Assembly: GCA_030589605.1 (NCBI GenBank) | Contig: JAUUVJ010000082.1 | Span: 1 to 11,345 of the forward strand | From: Candidatus Hodarchaeota archaeon | Lineage (GTDB): Archaea > Asgardarchaeota > Heimdallarchaeia > Hodarchaeales > Hodarchaeaceae | Direction of reading: 5' to 3' | Length of the DNA: 11,345 nt | Part shown: positions 1 to 5,699 of the stretch, piece by piece | Layout of the letters: each line of letters begins with the position of its first letter | Position numbering within the stretch: position 1 is the first letter of the stretch | Made by a program: the position numbers and the translations under genes | The notes under the pieces: model-generated | What the model saw: the letters and a program-made list of their open reading frames with translations, nothing else | The model's database searches: none | What the model was told of the DNA's origin: nothing

Positions 1-25
1 AAAAACTGTCTACAATGTTTACCAA

Positions 26-65
26 ATTTACATTAAGGGGTTATTGTAAATCGTATATTTTTTTT
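26..65 (+). terminator. Terminator-like hairpin and T8 tract upstream of the nuo operon
   Basis: Bases 26-32 (ATTTACA) pair with 45-51 (TGTAAAT). After one T/T mismatch, 34-36 pair with 41-43 around a GGGG loop (37-40). A run of eight T residues (58-65) follows six bases later. This suits transcription termination of a gene lying before the window. Archaeal termination often needs only the T tract, so the hairpin may be incidental in AT-rich DNA. Bases 1-25 are open in several short frames and no upstream protein tail can be assigned. Confidence 0.4.
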
Positions 66-142
66 ATGTAGAAAGTATTAAAATAAACATATGATTGGAA
101 GCGACTCACAGTCCATCGCAGTCTTAACAGAGATATGTTAAA

Positions 143-150
143 TTTAAATA
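143..150 (+). promoter_or_regulatory. Archaeal-type TATA box for the nuo operon
   Basis: The octamer TTTAAATA matches the archaeal TATA consensus (TTTAWATA). If transcription starts about 25-27 bases downstream, the start falls near base 174, giving a leader of roughly 18 bases before the nuoA ATG at 192. It is the best-placed such box in the 191-base upstream region and lies after the putative terminator at 26-65. AT-rich sequence makes chance matches likely, so this is a candidate and not a proven promoter. Confidence 0.5.
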
Positions 151-191
151 CGTCTATTTGACTGAAAAGATTCATTTAATGGGATAAAACG

Positions 192-566
192 ATGTACGAT
201 GTTGAAATGACTCATTTAGGAATATTCCTAATTTCAGGATTGGCTAGTCCGATTGCAGTAAAAGTTATACAATATTTGTTAGCACCAAATATCCCACGGC
301 TAAAAGCAGCTAGAACAACATATGAATGTGGAGAAAAACCTGTTGGTGAGGCTCAGATCCGGTTTAATATTCAGTTTTATACCTTTGCAGTAGTTTTTGT
401 TGTTTTTGATATTCTCACAATTCTGTTTCTATTGTGGGCTTTTTCTTTTAGAGTACTTGTTGTTGACTATCAAAACACAATTTTGATAGTAATGGGTGCT
501 TTTACAGGTTTGTTGTTAACAGGCTTGTTTTTCTGGTTTAAAAAAGGAACAATGTCTTGGGTGTGA
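192..566 (+). CDS. nuoA: NADH-quinone oxidoreductase-like complex, subunit A (NuoA/FpoA)
   Basis: A small membrane subunit that sits beside NuoH and NuoJ at the base of the complex and helps shape the quinone chamber and the E-channel. The protein is 124 residues, normal for the family, with three hydrophobic segments near residues 9-30, 62-86 and 95-115. The signature YECGExPxGxA is at residues 44-54, with Cys46 on the loop that faces the quinone site. It is followed by the F-Y-x-x-A-V-x-F-V-x-F-D segment ending at Asp73. The second acidic residue usually found two positions later (E. coli Glu81) is Leu75 here. The ATG at 192 has only a weak GGGAT ribosome site, which fits the first gene of a short-leader archaeal message. 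nuoB follows after 3 bases. Confidence 0.95.
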   Translation: MYDVEMTHLGIFLISGLASPIAVKVIQYLLAPNIPRLKAARTTYECGEKPVGEAQIRFNIQFYTFAVVFVVFDILTILFLLWAFSFRVLVVDYQNTILIVMGAFTGLLLTGLFFWFKKGTMSWV

Positions 567-569
567 AAT

Positions 570-1199
570 ATGGCAAATATGGATGAATTGAAAGAACTTG
601 GACAGTGGGAAATCTATGAGCCAATGCCTAATGTTGTTTTGACGAAATCGCGTGGCTTTGTTTCTTTTATGATCAATTGGTTACGGAATTGGGCACAACG
701 ATGTAGTCTTTATCCCGTATACTTAGGAATGAAGTGCTGTGCAATTGAAATGGGAGCTACAGCAGCGGGTAGGTATGATACACAAAGAATTGGAGTTTTA
801 TTCAGAGCTAGTCCACGTCATTGTGATGTTCTTTGGATAAATGGTCCAGTAAGTACGAAATTTGTACCCCGTCTAAGAGATGTTTTTGATCAGATGCCAG
901 CTCCAAAATGGGTTTTAGCTACAGGGGAGTGTGCAATCAGTGGAGGTCCATTTTGGCAAGCACCTACAATCCTAGAGGGTGTTGATCAAGTAATTCCTGT
1001 TGATGTCTATGTACCTGGATGTCCTCCTCGACCAGAAGCGATGTGGGCTGGGATTCATCGTTTACAAGAAAAAATCAGAGAAGATGGAACATTCACACCC
1101 GAACCTCTTCTACCAGAAGAAACCGAATTTTATGAAAGAGATCCTCCACCATATGATGCTCGGCTCAGGATCAAGAAATTGAGAGAGGAGGCAAAATGA
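570..1199 (+). CDS. nuoB: NADH-quinone oxidoreductase-like complex, subunit B (NuoB), cluster N2 protein
   Basis: A peripheral subunit carrying the 4Fe-4S cluster N2, the last cluster before quinone. The 209-residue protein shows all four expected ligands: the tandem Cys56-Cys57 in the KCCAIE motif, Cys121 in GECAISGG, and Cys151 in VPGCPPRPE. The family landmarks GRYDTxRxG (67-75), SPRHCD (81-86) and FDQMPxPKWV (106-115) are present. Residues after ISGGPF read WQAPTILEG where the family usually has a Tyr-containing stretch, a modest departure. The C-terminal tail (about 180-209) is rich in charged residues. The gene begins 3 bases after nuoA; an in-frame ATG at 579 is an alternative start. 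Its TGA overlaps the nuoC ATG, suggesting translational coupling. Confidence 0.96.
   Translation: MANMDELKELGQWEIYEPMPNVVLTKSRGFVSFMINWLRNWAQRCSLYPVYLGMKCCAIEMGATAAGRYDTQRIGVLFRASPRHCDVLWINGPVSTKFVPRLRDVFDQMPAPKWVLATGECAISGGPFWQAPTILEGVDQVIPVDVYVPGCPPRPEAMWAGIHRLQEKIREDGTFTPEPLLPEETEFYERDPPPYDARLRIKKLREEAK
1185..1191 (+). promoter_or_regulatory. Strong ribosome binding site for nuoC
   Basis: GAGGAGG lies inside the end of nuoB, just before two consecutive Met codons at 1196 and 1199. The gap is 4 bases to the first ATG and 7 to the second. The second start is therefore better spaced by usual rules, while the first gives the ATGA overlap with the nuoB stop. The two products differ by one Met. 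Confidence 0.6.
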
Positions 1200-1708
1200 T
1201 GACTCAAACAAATACTCATTTATCTCATTTAAAAACCAAATATGGTGGTAAAATCATCGAGGCTGAAATTCAAGGACAAAATCGAATTAAAATACGTGTA
1301 AATGCAGATGATTTAGTAGAAATAATGGAATACATCGCAAACGAACTTAAATTTCCATCATTAGAAGCAGTTTCAGGTGTGGATTGGGAGACTCATTTTG
1401 AAGTTGTTTATCATATAGATAGGTGGGATGGGGATCCAACAATTATACAAGTTCAAGTAAAGCTGGAAAATCGTGATAATCCAGAAGTCCCTTCTGTAAC
1501 ATCAATATGGGCTTCTGCTGATTGGCATGAAAGAGAAGTATTTGATCTATATGGAATAAGAATTACAAATCATCCAAATTTGAAAAGATTACTCCTCCCT
1601 GAAGAGTGGGATGAATATGAGCATAAACATATTTCCGAACTCTATCCTATGCGTAGGGATTATAAGTTACCAGAAAAGCCATTTTCATTTAAACCACATC
1701 CTAAATAA
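1196..1708 (+). CDS. nuoC: NADH-quinone oxidoreductase-like complex, subunit C (NuoC, 30 kDa)
   Basis: A soluble subunit of the connecting module that packs against NuoB and NuoD and stabilises the quinone-reducing core. The protein is 170 residues and carries the 30-kDa subunit signature around residues 103-128: WHEREVFDLYGI, then NHPNLKRLLLPEEW, and near the end PMRRDY, the family's substrate-contacting tail. No cofactor or membrane segment is expected or seen. It is a separate gene, not fused to nuoD as in E. coli. The ATG overlaps the nuoB stop as ATGA, and the next codon is also ATG (1199), which has better ribosome-site spacing. nuoD begins 18 bases after the TAA. Confidence 0.95.
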   Translation: MMTQTNTHLSHLKTKYGGKIIEAEIQGQNRIKIRVNADDLVEIMEYIANELKFPSLEAVSGVDWETHFEVVYHIDRWDGDPTIIQVQVKLENRDNPEVPSVTSIWASADWHEREVFDLYGIRITNHPNLKRLLLPEEWDEYEHKHISELYPMRRDYKLPEKPFSFKPHPK

Positions 1709-1726
1709 CCAAATGGAAGCATTTAA

Positions 1727-2815
1727 ATGAGCGAACAAATGTTTATTCATATGGGTCCTCAACATCCAGTAAATCATGGTTTATGGACCCTTAAAGTGCG
1801 AACTGAGGGTGAAAAAGTAATCGATTGTGAGATCTTAATTGGTTATATTTTTCGAATGATAGAAAAGATTGCTGAATCACGTCCATTTAATACATTCCAA
1901 CCTCTTGCAGACCGATTATGCTATGTAAGCGCCCTATCATGGGAAGCGAGCTATATTCTAGCTCTTGAGAAATTGATGGGGATTGAAGTCAGTAAAAGAG
2001 TACAATATCTTCGTGTGATTCTACTTGAATTTCAAAGAATAGCTTCTCATCTTACTTGGTTATCAGCATTTACTGTGGATGTAGGTATGATAACAATGCA
2101 GGTTATTACCTTCCGCGAAAGAGAATATATTCTAGACCTTTTAGAACATGTTATGGGTTCTAGAATGATGTATAATTATTTTAGAGTTGGCGGATTGAAG
2201 CATGATATCCCTTTTGGATTTGAAGAAGATGCTTTAGCCTTGACATATCATCTTGACAAACGTTTCGAAGAATATACAGATATGTGTGATAAATCCAGAA
2301 TATTCAGGTTACGTAGTAAAGGTGTGGGAATATTAAATAAAGAAGATGCTTTGAATCTAGGTGCAACTGGACCTGTGTTACGTGCTTCAGGAATTCAAGC
2401 AGATATTAGGAAAATAGAACCATATCTAGTTTATGATGAACTAGATTTTGATATCCCAGTAAAAACAGATGGAGATTGCTATTCTCGGTATAGAGTAAGA
2501 ATGGAAGAAATGCATCAATCTAATAGGATCATTCGTCAAGCACTAGAAAAACTTCCTGAAGAAGGAGAAATAAACCAAAAAGCTCCTAGAAAATTACCTA
2601 AAGGAGAGATTTATTTTAGAACCTCTGATCCTCGCGGTGAAGGAGGTTTTTATATCATTGGAAACGATGATAAGATACCTTATCGAGTTAAAATTAAATC
2701 TCCTGCTTATAGCCACTTAGCTTTGACATCCCATCTGCTTCGTGGAGTTAAAGTAGCTGATATTGCTCCAATTGTTGCTAGTATAGATTTATGTATGGGG
2801 GAAATCGATCGATAG
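1727..2815 (+). CDS. nuoD: NADH-quinone oxidoreductase-like complex, subunit D (NuoD, 49 kDa), quinone site
   Basis: The peripheral subunit that forms the quinone-binding pocket with NuoB and NuoH; related to the large subunit of NiFe hydrogenases. The 362-residue protein begins directly at the MGPQHPxNHG loop. A constant offset of 21 from Thermus Nqo4 (from memory) places His17 and Tyr66 at the quinone head-group ligands His38 and Tyr87, Asp118 at Asp139, and Arg63 (DRLCY) at Arg84. The His normally near cluster N2 (Thermus 169) is Met148. The GYLHxG motif reads GYIFRM at 39-44. GATGPVLR, the YDELDFD region and the GE-x-DR end are all present. One lone Cys (356) occupies a former nickel-ligand position, but no N-terminal Cys pair exists, so this is not a hydrogenase. 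The ribosome site (GGAAG, 1715-1719) is weak. Confidence 0.96.
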   Translation: MSEQMFIHMGPQHPVNHGLWTLKVRTEGEKVIDCEILIGYIFRMIEKIAESRPFNTFQPLADRLCYVSALSWEASYILALEKLMGIEVSKRVQYLRVILLEFQRIASHLTWLSAFTVDVGMITMQVITFREREYILDLLEHVMGSRMMYNYFRVGGLKHDIPFGFEEDALALTYHLDKRFEEYTDMCDKSRIFRLRSKGVGILNKEDALNLGATGPVLRASGIQADIRKIEPYLVYDELDFDIPVKTDGDCYSRYRVRMEEMHQSNRIIRQALEKLPEEGEINQKAPRKLPKGEIYFRTSDPRGEGGFYIIGNDDKIPYRVKIKSPAYSHLALTSHLLRGVKVADIAPIVASIDLCMGEIDR

Positions 2816-2818
2816 GTG
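2814..2818 (+). promoter_or_regulatory. Ribosome binding site deciding the nuoH start
   Basis: AGGTG lies 6 bases before the ATG at 2825 and matches the GGTG part of the anti-Shine-Dalgarno complement. The same type of site precedes nuoN (AGGTGA) and the last gene (GGGTG). It overlaps an in-frame GTG at 2816, which has no good site of its own at normal spacing, so ATG 2825 is preferred. Confidence 0.55.
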
Positions 2819-2824
2819 TTAAAA

Positions 2825-4129
2825 ATGGTTTACGGTATATATGAAGATCTCGTTGATGGTTTATTTAAATTCCTTAGATTGGATGGGCAAATTCAAGCTT
2901 CATTACGATCAACATTGATCGATTCGCTAGAAATGACAACTATTCTATTATTTTTGATTGTAAATACTATAATGCTTATCTGGCTCGAAAGAAAGGCATG
3001 GCCAAGAATGATGAATATGCGAGGGATTACCTTCATCGACTTCAATTGGTTTTACATTGTGATTGGTTTTTTATTTGGTATTTTATTTGGTATTTTAATT
3101 GGCATTTCATCTGGTATTTTATTTAGTATTTTATTTGATACTATATTTGGGATTTTATTTGGGATTTTATTTGGGATTTTATCTGGCATTTTATTTGGCA
3201 TTTTACTTGGTATACGATTTGGTAAGCGCTTTGGAAAAACTTGGAAATTTGGATTATTACAGAATATTGCTGAATTTTTAAAATTCTTTTCAAAAGAGGA
3301 CATCGTTCCAGAAAAAGCTGATAAATTTCCATTTAATATTGGTTTTTTTGCTTTTATTGTTGCCCCCCCCTTCATGCTAGGAGCGTTATTACCATTAGGG
3401 GGAGAAGCAGTTATTGCTGATCCTGCTGTCGGTTTTCTTTTAATTTTTGCCCTCTTTTCATTATATCCAGTAGGAGTATTAATCACAGGCTGGTCTTCAA
3501 ATAATAAATACTCTTTACTTGGTGCGTTTAGGTCTGCTGCTCAAATGATTTCATATGAAATTCCTCTGATTCTCTCTGTAGGTGCCGTTGTATTAGTATC
3601 AAATTCGTTTTCTTTGGTTGACATCGCAAATCAACAAACTACTACCCCATTAGGTCTTCCTTTTGCAATTTTCATGCCAATTGGATTTATTGTCTTTATA
3701 ACTGCTTTAGCTGCAGAAACAGAACGAGTTCCTTTTGATATTCCTGAAGCTGAGGCTGAGTTGGTAATGGGTTGGCGTACAGAATTGACAGGATTTCGTT
3801 ATATGATGTCCATGGCCACAGAATACTTTATTCTCCTTATCGGTGCATTTGTTGGAGTATCATTATTCTTGGGTGGTTCTTATCTTCCTTTACTAGACAA
3901 AGCGATGATTGATACATACTTCCCTCTTATCAACGCTTTTATATTCACAGCTAAAATATGGCTTTTTATTTTCTTATATATTTGGATCAGGAGTGCTCTA
4001 CCAAGAGTTCGGATTGATCAGCTATTAGATATAGGGTGGAAAAGATTATTACCATTAGCCATTTTAAATATAATCATTGTTATCATTGTGTTAGTACTGA
4101 ATCCACTTATTTTTGGAGAGTTACAATAA
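2825..4129 (+). CDS. nuoH: NADH-quinone oxidoreductase-like complex, subunit H (NuoH) with tetrapeptide-repeat insertion
   Basis: The membrane subunit that anchors the peripheral arm, roofs the quinone tunnel and starts the proton pathway. From ATG 2825 it is 434 residues, about 80-100 more than usual. Helix 1 ends in WLERKAWPRM (53-62). Family landmarks return at FGLLQNIAEFLKFFSKED (from 142), then GWSSNNKYSLLGAFRSAAQ, SYEIPL, and the charged loop AAETERVPFDIPEAEAELV with the conserved glutamates, followed by GWRTELTGFRY. Between helix 1 and GLLQ, where the IGPNRVGPFG-like loop normally lies, sits a 60-residue run of four-residue units with Gly at nearly every fourth position (81-140). The rest looks functional, so the gene appears intact. 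It also holds a C8 run (3363-3370) in frame at APPF. nuoI follows after one base. Confidence 0.94.
   Translation: MVYGIYEDLVDGLFKFLRLDGQIQASLRSTLIDSLEMTTILLFLIVNTIMLIWLERKAWPRMMNMRGITFIDFNWFYIVIGFLFGILFGILIGISSGILFSILFDTIFGILFGILFGILSGILFGILLGIRFGKRFGKTWKFGLLQNIAEFLKFFSKEDIVPEKADKFPFNIGFFAFIVAPPFMLGALLPLGGEAVIADPAVGFLLIFALFSLYPVGVLITGWSSNNKYSLLGAFRSAAQMISYEIPLILSVGAVVLVSNSFSLVDIANQQTTTPLGLPFAIFMPIGFIVFITALAAETERVPFDIPEAEAELVMGWRTELTGFRYMMSMATEYFILLIGAFVGVSLFLGGSYLPLLDKAMIDTYFPLINAFIFTAKIWLFIFLYIWIRSALPRVRIDQLLDIGWKRLLPLAILNIIIVIIVLVLNPLIFGELQ
3065..3244 (+). repeat. 15 tandem 12-bp units encoding a GxxF-type glycine repeat within nuoH
   Basis: Fifteen consecutive 12-base units (180 bp) with consensus GG(T/G/C)ATTTTATTT occur in frame, each coding four residues, most often Gly-Ile-Leu-Phe. 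Gly is at residues 81, 85, 89, 93, 97, 109, 113, 117, 121, 125, 129, 133 and 137; the two exceptions are Ser101 and Asp105. The middle units (3149-3184) are nearly perfect copies, while the last three change to basic residues (IRF, KRF, KTW). Because the unit is a multiple of three, several other frames are also left open across it. Unit-to-unit differences are mostly synonymous or hydrophobic, which suggests that the protein pattern is kept by selection. Confidence 0.97.
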
Positions 4130-4130
4130 A

Positions 4131-4769
4131 ATGTCTAAATTTCGATTGATTCCAAGTTTTCTAATCACTCGTCCTATGACTTATGTAGGAAAATTACTCT
4201 TCAAAAAACCATTTACGATGCCAGACGGAGATAGACGTAACAAGGACACTATCTATTTCCCTAAAGACTTAGCTAAAAAAGGTCAAACCATTCTTGATCG
4301 TAGTCCAAAATTAACTCTATCAGATGTTTTTGAATATACACCTCATATTTCTCCTAACTACCGTGGGTTAATTGGGCTAAATATCATGAATTGCACTGGG
4401 TGTAAAGCATGCGCTCGTATATGCCCAAATAAATGCATCGAGATGGTTGTAGTAGAACCTCGACCAAAACATTGGAAGAAAGATCGCGACTTAGAACATC
4501 CTCAAATGTTTATTGGAAGATGTTCATATTGTGGTTTCTGTGTTGAATCGTGTAGATTTGACGCATTATATCATACCCCAGGTTTTGATGGTGCTTCTGC
4601 GAAAAAAGAAGACCTATTTTATACAAACAATGATTTGTATGACATTTACAAATTGTATTACCCAAAAGAACACGAAAAGCAACTAAAAGAGTACGAAAAG
4701 GAATATAGCTCTTCTAAAAATGAAAAAGAAGTTCCTTCACAAGATGAAGAAACACAATCGGAGGACTAA
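4131..4769 (+). CDS. nuoI: NADH-quinone oxidoreductase-like complex, subunit I (NuoI), two 4Fe-4S clusters
   Basis: A ferredoxin-like peripheral subunit that passes electrons through clusters N6a and N6b to N2 in NuoB. From ATG 4131 it is 212 residues. The first cluster motif is Cys88, 91, 94, 98 (CTGCKACARIC) and the second is Cys131, 134, 137, 141 (CSYCGFCVESC). The N-terminal amphipathic segment (to about residue 28) is the membrane-surface helix. Between it and the first cluster, residues about 30-72 form a polar stretch longer than in most homologs. The C-terminal 35 residues are a highly charged Lys/Glu-rich tail. The in-frame TTG at 4113 lies inside nuoH; ATG 4131 with GGAG at 4115-4118 is preferred. 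Without NuoEFG, NuoI is the likely electron entry point, perhaps from ferredoxin. Confidence 0.95.
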   Translation: MSKFRLIPSFLITRPMTYVGKLLFKKPFTMPDGDRRNKDTIYFPKDLAKKGQTILDRSPKLTLSDVFEYTPHISPNYRGLIGLNIMNCTGCKACARICPNKCIEMVVVEPRPKHWKKDRDLEHPQMFIGRCSYCGFCVESCRFDALYHTPGFDGASAKKEDLFYTNNDLYDIYKLYYPKEHEKQLKEYEKEYSSSKNEKEVPSQDEETQSED

Positions 4770-4771
4770 CA

Positions 4772-5377
4772 ATGGCATTCCTATTTCCCACTGAGTTATT
4801 TGAAGCATTAGATTATTTGGTTCTTATACTTTTGATAGGTTACACCTTAGGATCGGCATTATTGGCTGTATCAGTGAAAAGTATTTATCATGCAGTCTTG
4901 TGGCTTATTTTTTCTCTATTAGGAGTTGCAATGATGTTCTTATTTTATGCTGAATCGTCATTTCTTCTTGTCGTACAAATAATTGTTTATGCTGGGGGAA
5001 TAACAGTTCTGATGCTTTTTGCTATTTCTCTTTCTGGTAAAGAAGCAATGTTTGAAAAATCAAAAGGTTGGAAACTAATGGATTGGCGATTAAACCTCGC
5101 AGGTGGTTTTATTCTATTCTCTATCGCAGTTTATATTATTACACAGGTTAGTTCAACATTTTGGAGTATTACTGAAGAGGAATTATCCACAAGACCTGGA
5201 ACTGTTGTTAATGAAGCGGGAAATATAGTATCTTTTGATGAAGCAGAAATGATACAGAGATTAGCAAGTGAATTATTTACTGTGCACGGAGGAACGGTGA
5301 TTCTTTTAGGTTTGTTACTATTAGCAACAATGCTTGGATCAGTTTATCTTGTTAAGAAGGAGGTTGAAGATTTATGA
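4772..5377 (+). CDS. nuoJ: NADH-quinone oxidoreductase-like complex, subunit J (NuoJ)
   Basis: A five-helix membrane subunit that links the quinone chamber to the antiporter chain. The protein is 201 residues and unsplit, unlike the methanogen FpoJ, which is divided in two. The diagnostic third helix FLLVVQIIVYAGGITVLMLF (about residues 64-83) carries the Tyr-Ala-Gly turn known in complex I for a pi-bulge involved in conformational change. Helices are near 13-34, 39-58, 64-88, 108-128 and 174-193, with a polar loop at about 130-165. GGAGGA at 4760-4765 lies 6 bases before the ATG. The gene begins 2 bases after nuoI and ends in an ATGA overlap with nuoK. Confidence 0.93.
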   Translation: MAFLFPTELFEALDYLVLILLIGYTLGSALLAVSVKSIYHAVLWLIFSLLGVAMMFLFYAESSFLLVVQIIVYAGGITVLMLFAISLSGKEAMFEKSKGWKLMDWRLNLAGGFILFSIAVYIITQVSSTFWSITEEELSTRPGTVVNEAGNIVSFDEAEMIQRLASELFTVHGGTVILLGLLLLATMLGSVYLVKKEVEDL

Positions 5378-5685
5378 GTTTTGATGGTTCAATATTTGTC
5401 ATTGTTGCATTGATTATGTTTTTAATAGGTTTTATAGGTTTTATTAAATCCCAATCTGCTATTCGGATGTTAATTGCAGTAGAAATTATGATTAATTCAG
5501 CTAATATTAATTTTGCAGTTTTTGCACTCTATAATGATACATCATTTGTAACAGGACACGTTGCAGTGCTTATAAGTATTGCACTAGCAGCTGCCGAGGC
5601 AGCTATTGGATTAGGATTAATTTTATCAATTTATCGAAGTCATGGAACAGTTGACGCAACTGATTTTGTTGAATTCAAAGGCTAA
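5374..5685 (+). CDS. nuoK: NADH-quinone oxidoreductase-like complex, subunit K (NuoK)
   Basis: A three-helix membrane subunit related to MrpC antiporter proteins; it carries protons between the E-channel and NuoN. The protein is 103 residues, the usual size. Both essential buried glutamates are present: Glu37 in the helix 2 motif AVEIMINSANINF and Glu75 in the helix 3 motif AAAEAAIGLGL, matching E. coli Glu36 and Glu72. The start overlaps the nuoJ stop as ATGA, and an AGGAGGT site (5358-5364) lies 9 bases upstream inside nuoJ. nuoL follows after 14 bases. Nothing in it looks unusual. Confidence 0.96.
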   Translation: MSFDGSIFVIVALIMFLIGFIGFIKSQSAIRMLIAVEIMINSANINFAVFALYNDTSFVTGHVAVLISIALAAAEAAIGLGLILSIYRSHGTVDATDFVEFKG

Positions 5686-5699
5686 ATGGAGAAAGAAAA

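Noticed and set aside
103..113. GACT-CAC-AGTC inverted repeat before nuoA as an operator
   Set aside because: The arms are only 4 bases, too short to separate from chance without conservation.
1727..2815. NuoD as a NiFe hydrogenase large subunit (energy-converting hydrogenase)
   Set aside because: The nickel-binding Cys pairs are absent, and the quinone ligands His17 and Tyr66 are present; NuoA, NuoJ, NuoK and three separate pumps also mark a true complex I type.
3099..3281. A second + strand frame across the same repeat (FYLGFYLG-type)
   Set aside because: It is an out-of-frame reading of the same 12-bp units. The nuoH frame runs unbroken into conserved NuoH sequence on both sides.
3363..3370. 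C8 run in nuoH as a possible frameshift or phase-variation site
   Set aside because: The frame is continuous, giving the conserved APPF segment, with correct NuoH motifs before and after. The similar C7 run in nuoN (10903-10909) codes the conserved IPPL.
3052..3486. A 144-codon open frame on the minus strand with a Pro-Asn-Lys-Ile-like repeat across the nuoH insertion
   Set aside because: It is antisense to nuoH. A 12-base unit without stops in a frame keeps that frame open through the array, so its length follows from the repeat; there is no ribosome site or known domain.
4113..4130. TTG start giving NuoI six extra residues
   Set aside because: It lies inside nuoH with no suitable ribosome site. 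ATG 4131 begins a typical NuoI N-terminus right after the nuoH stop.
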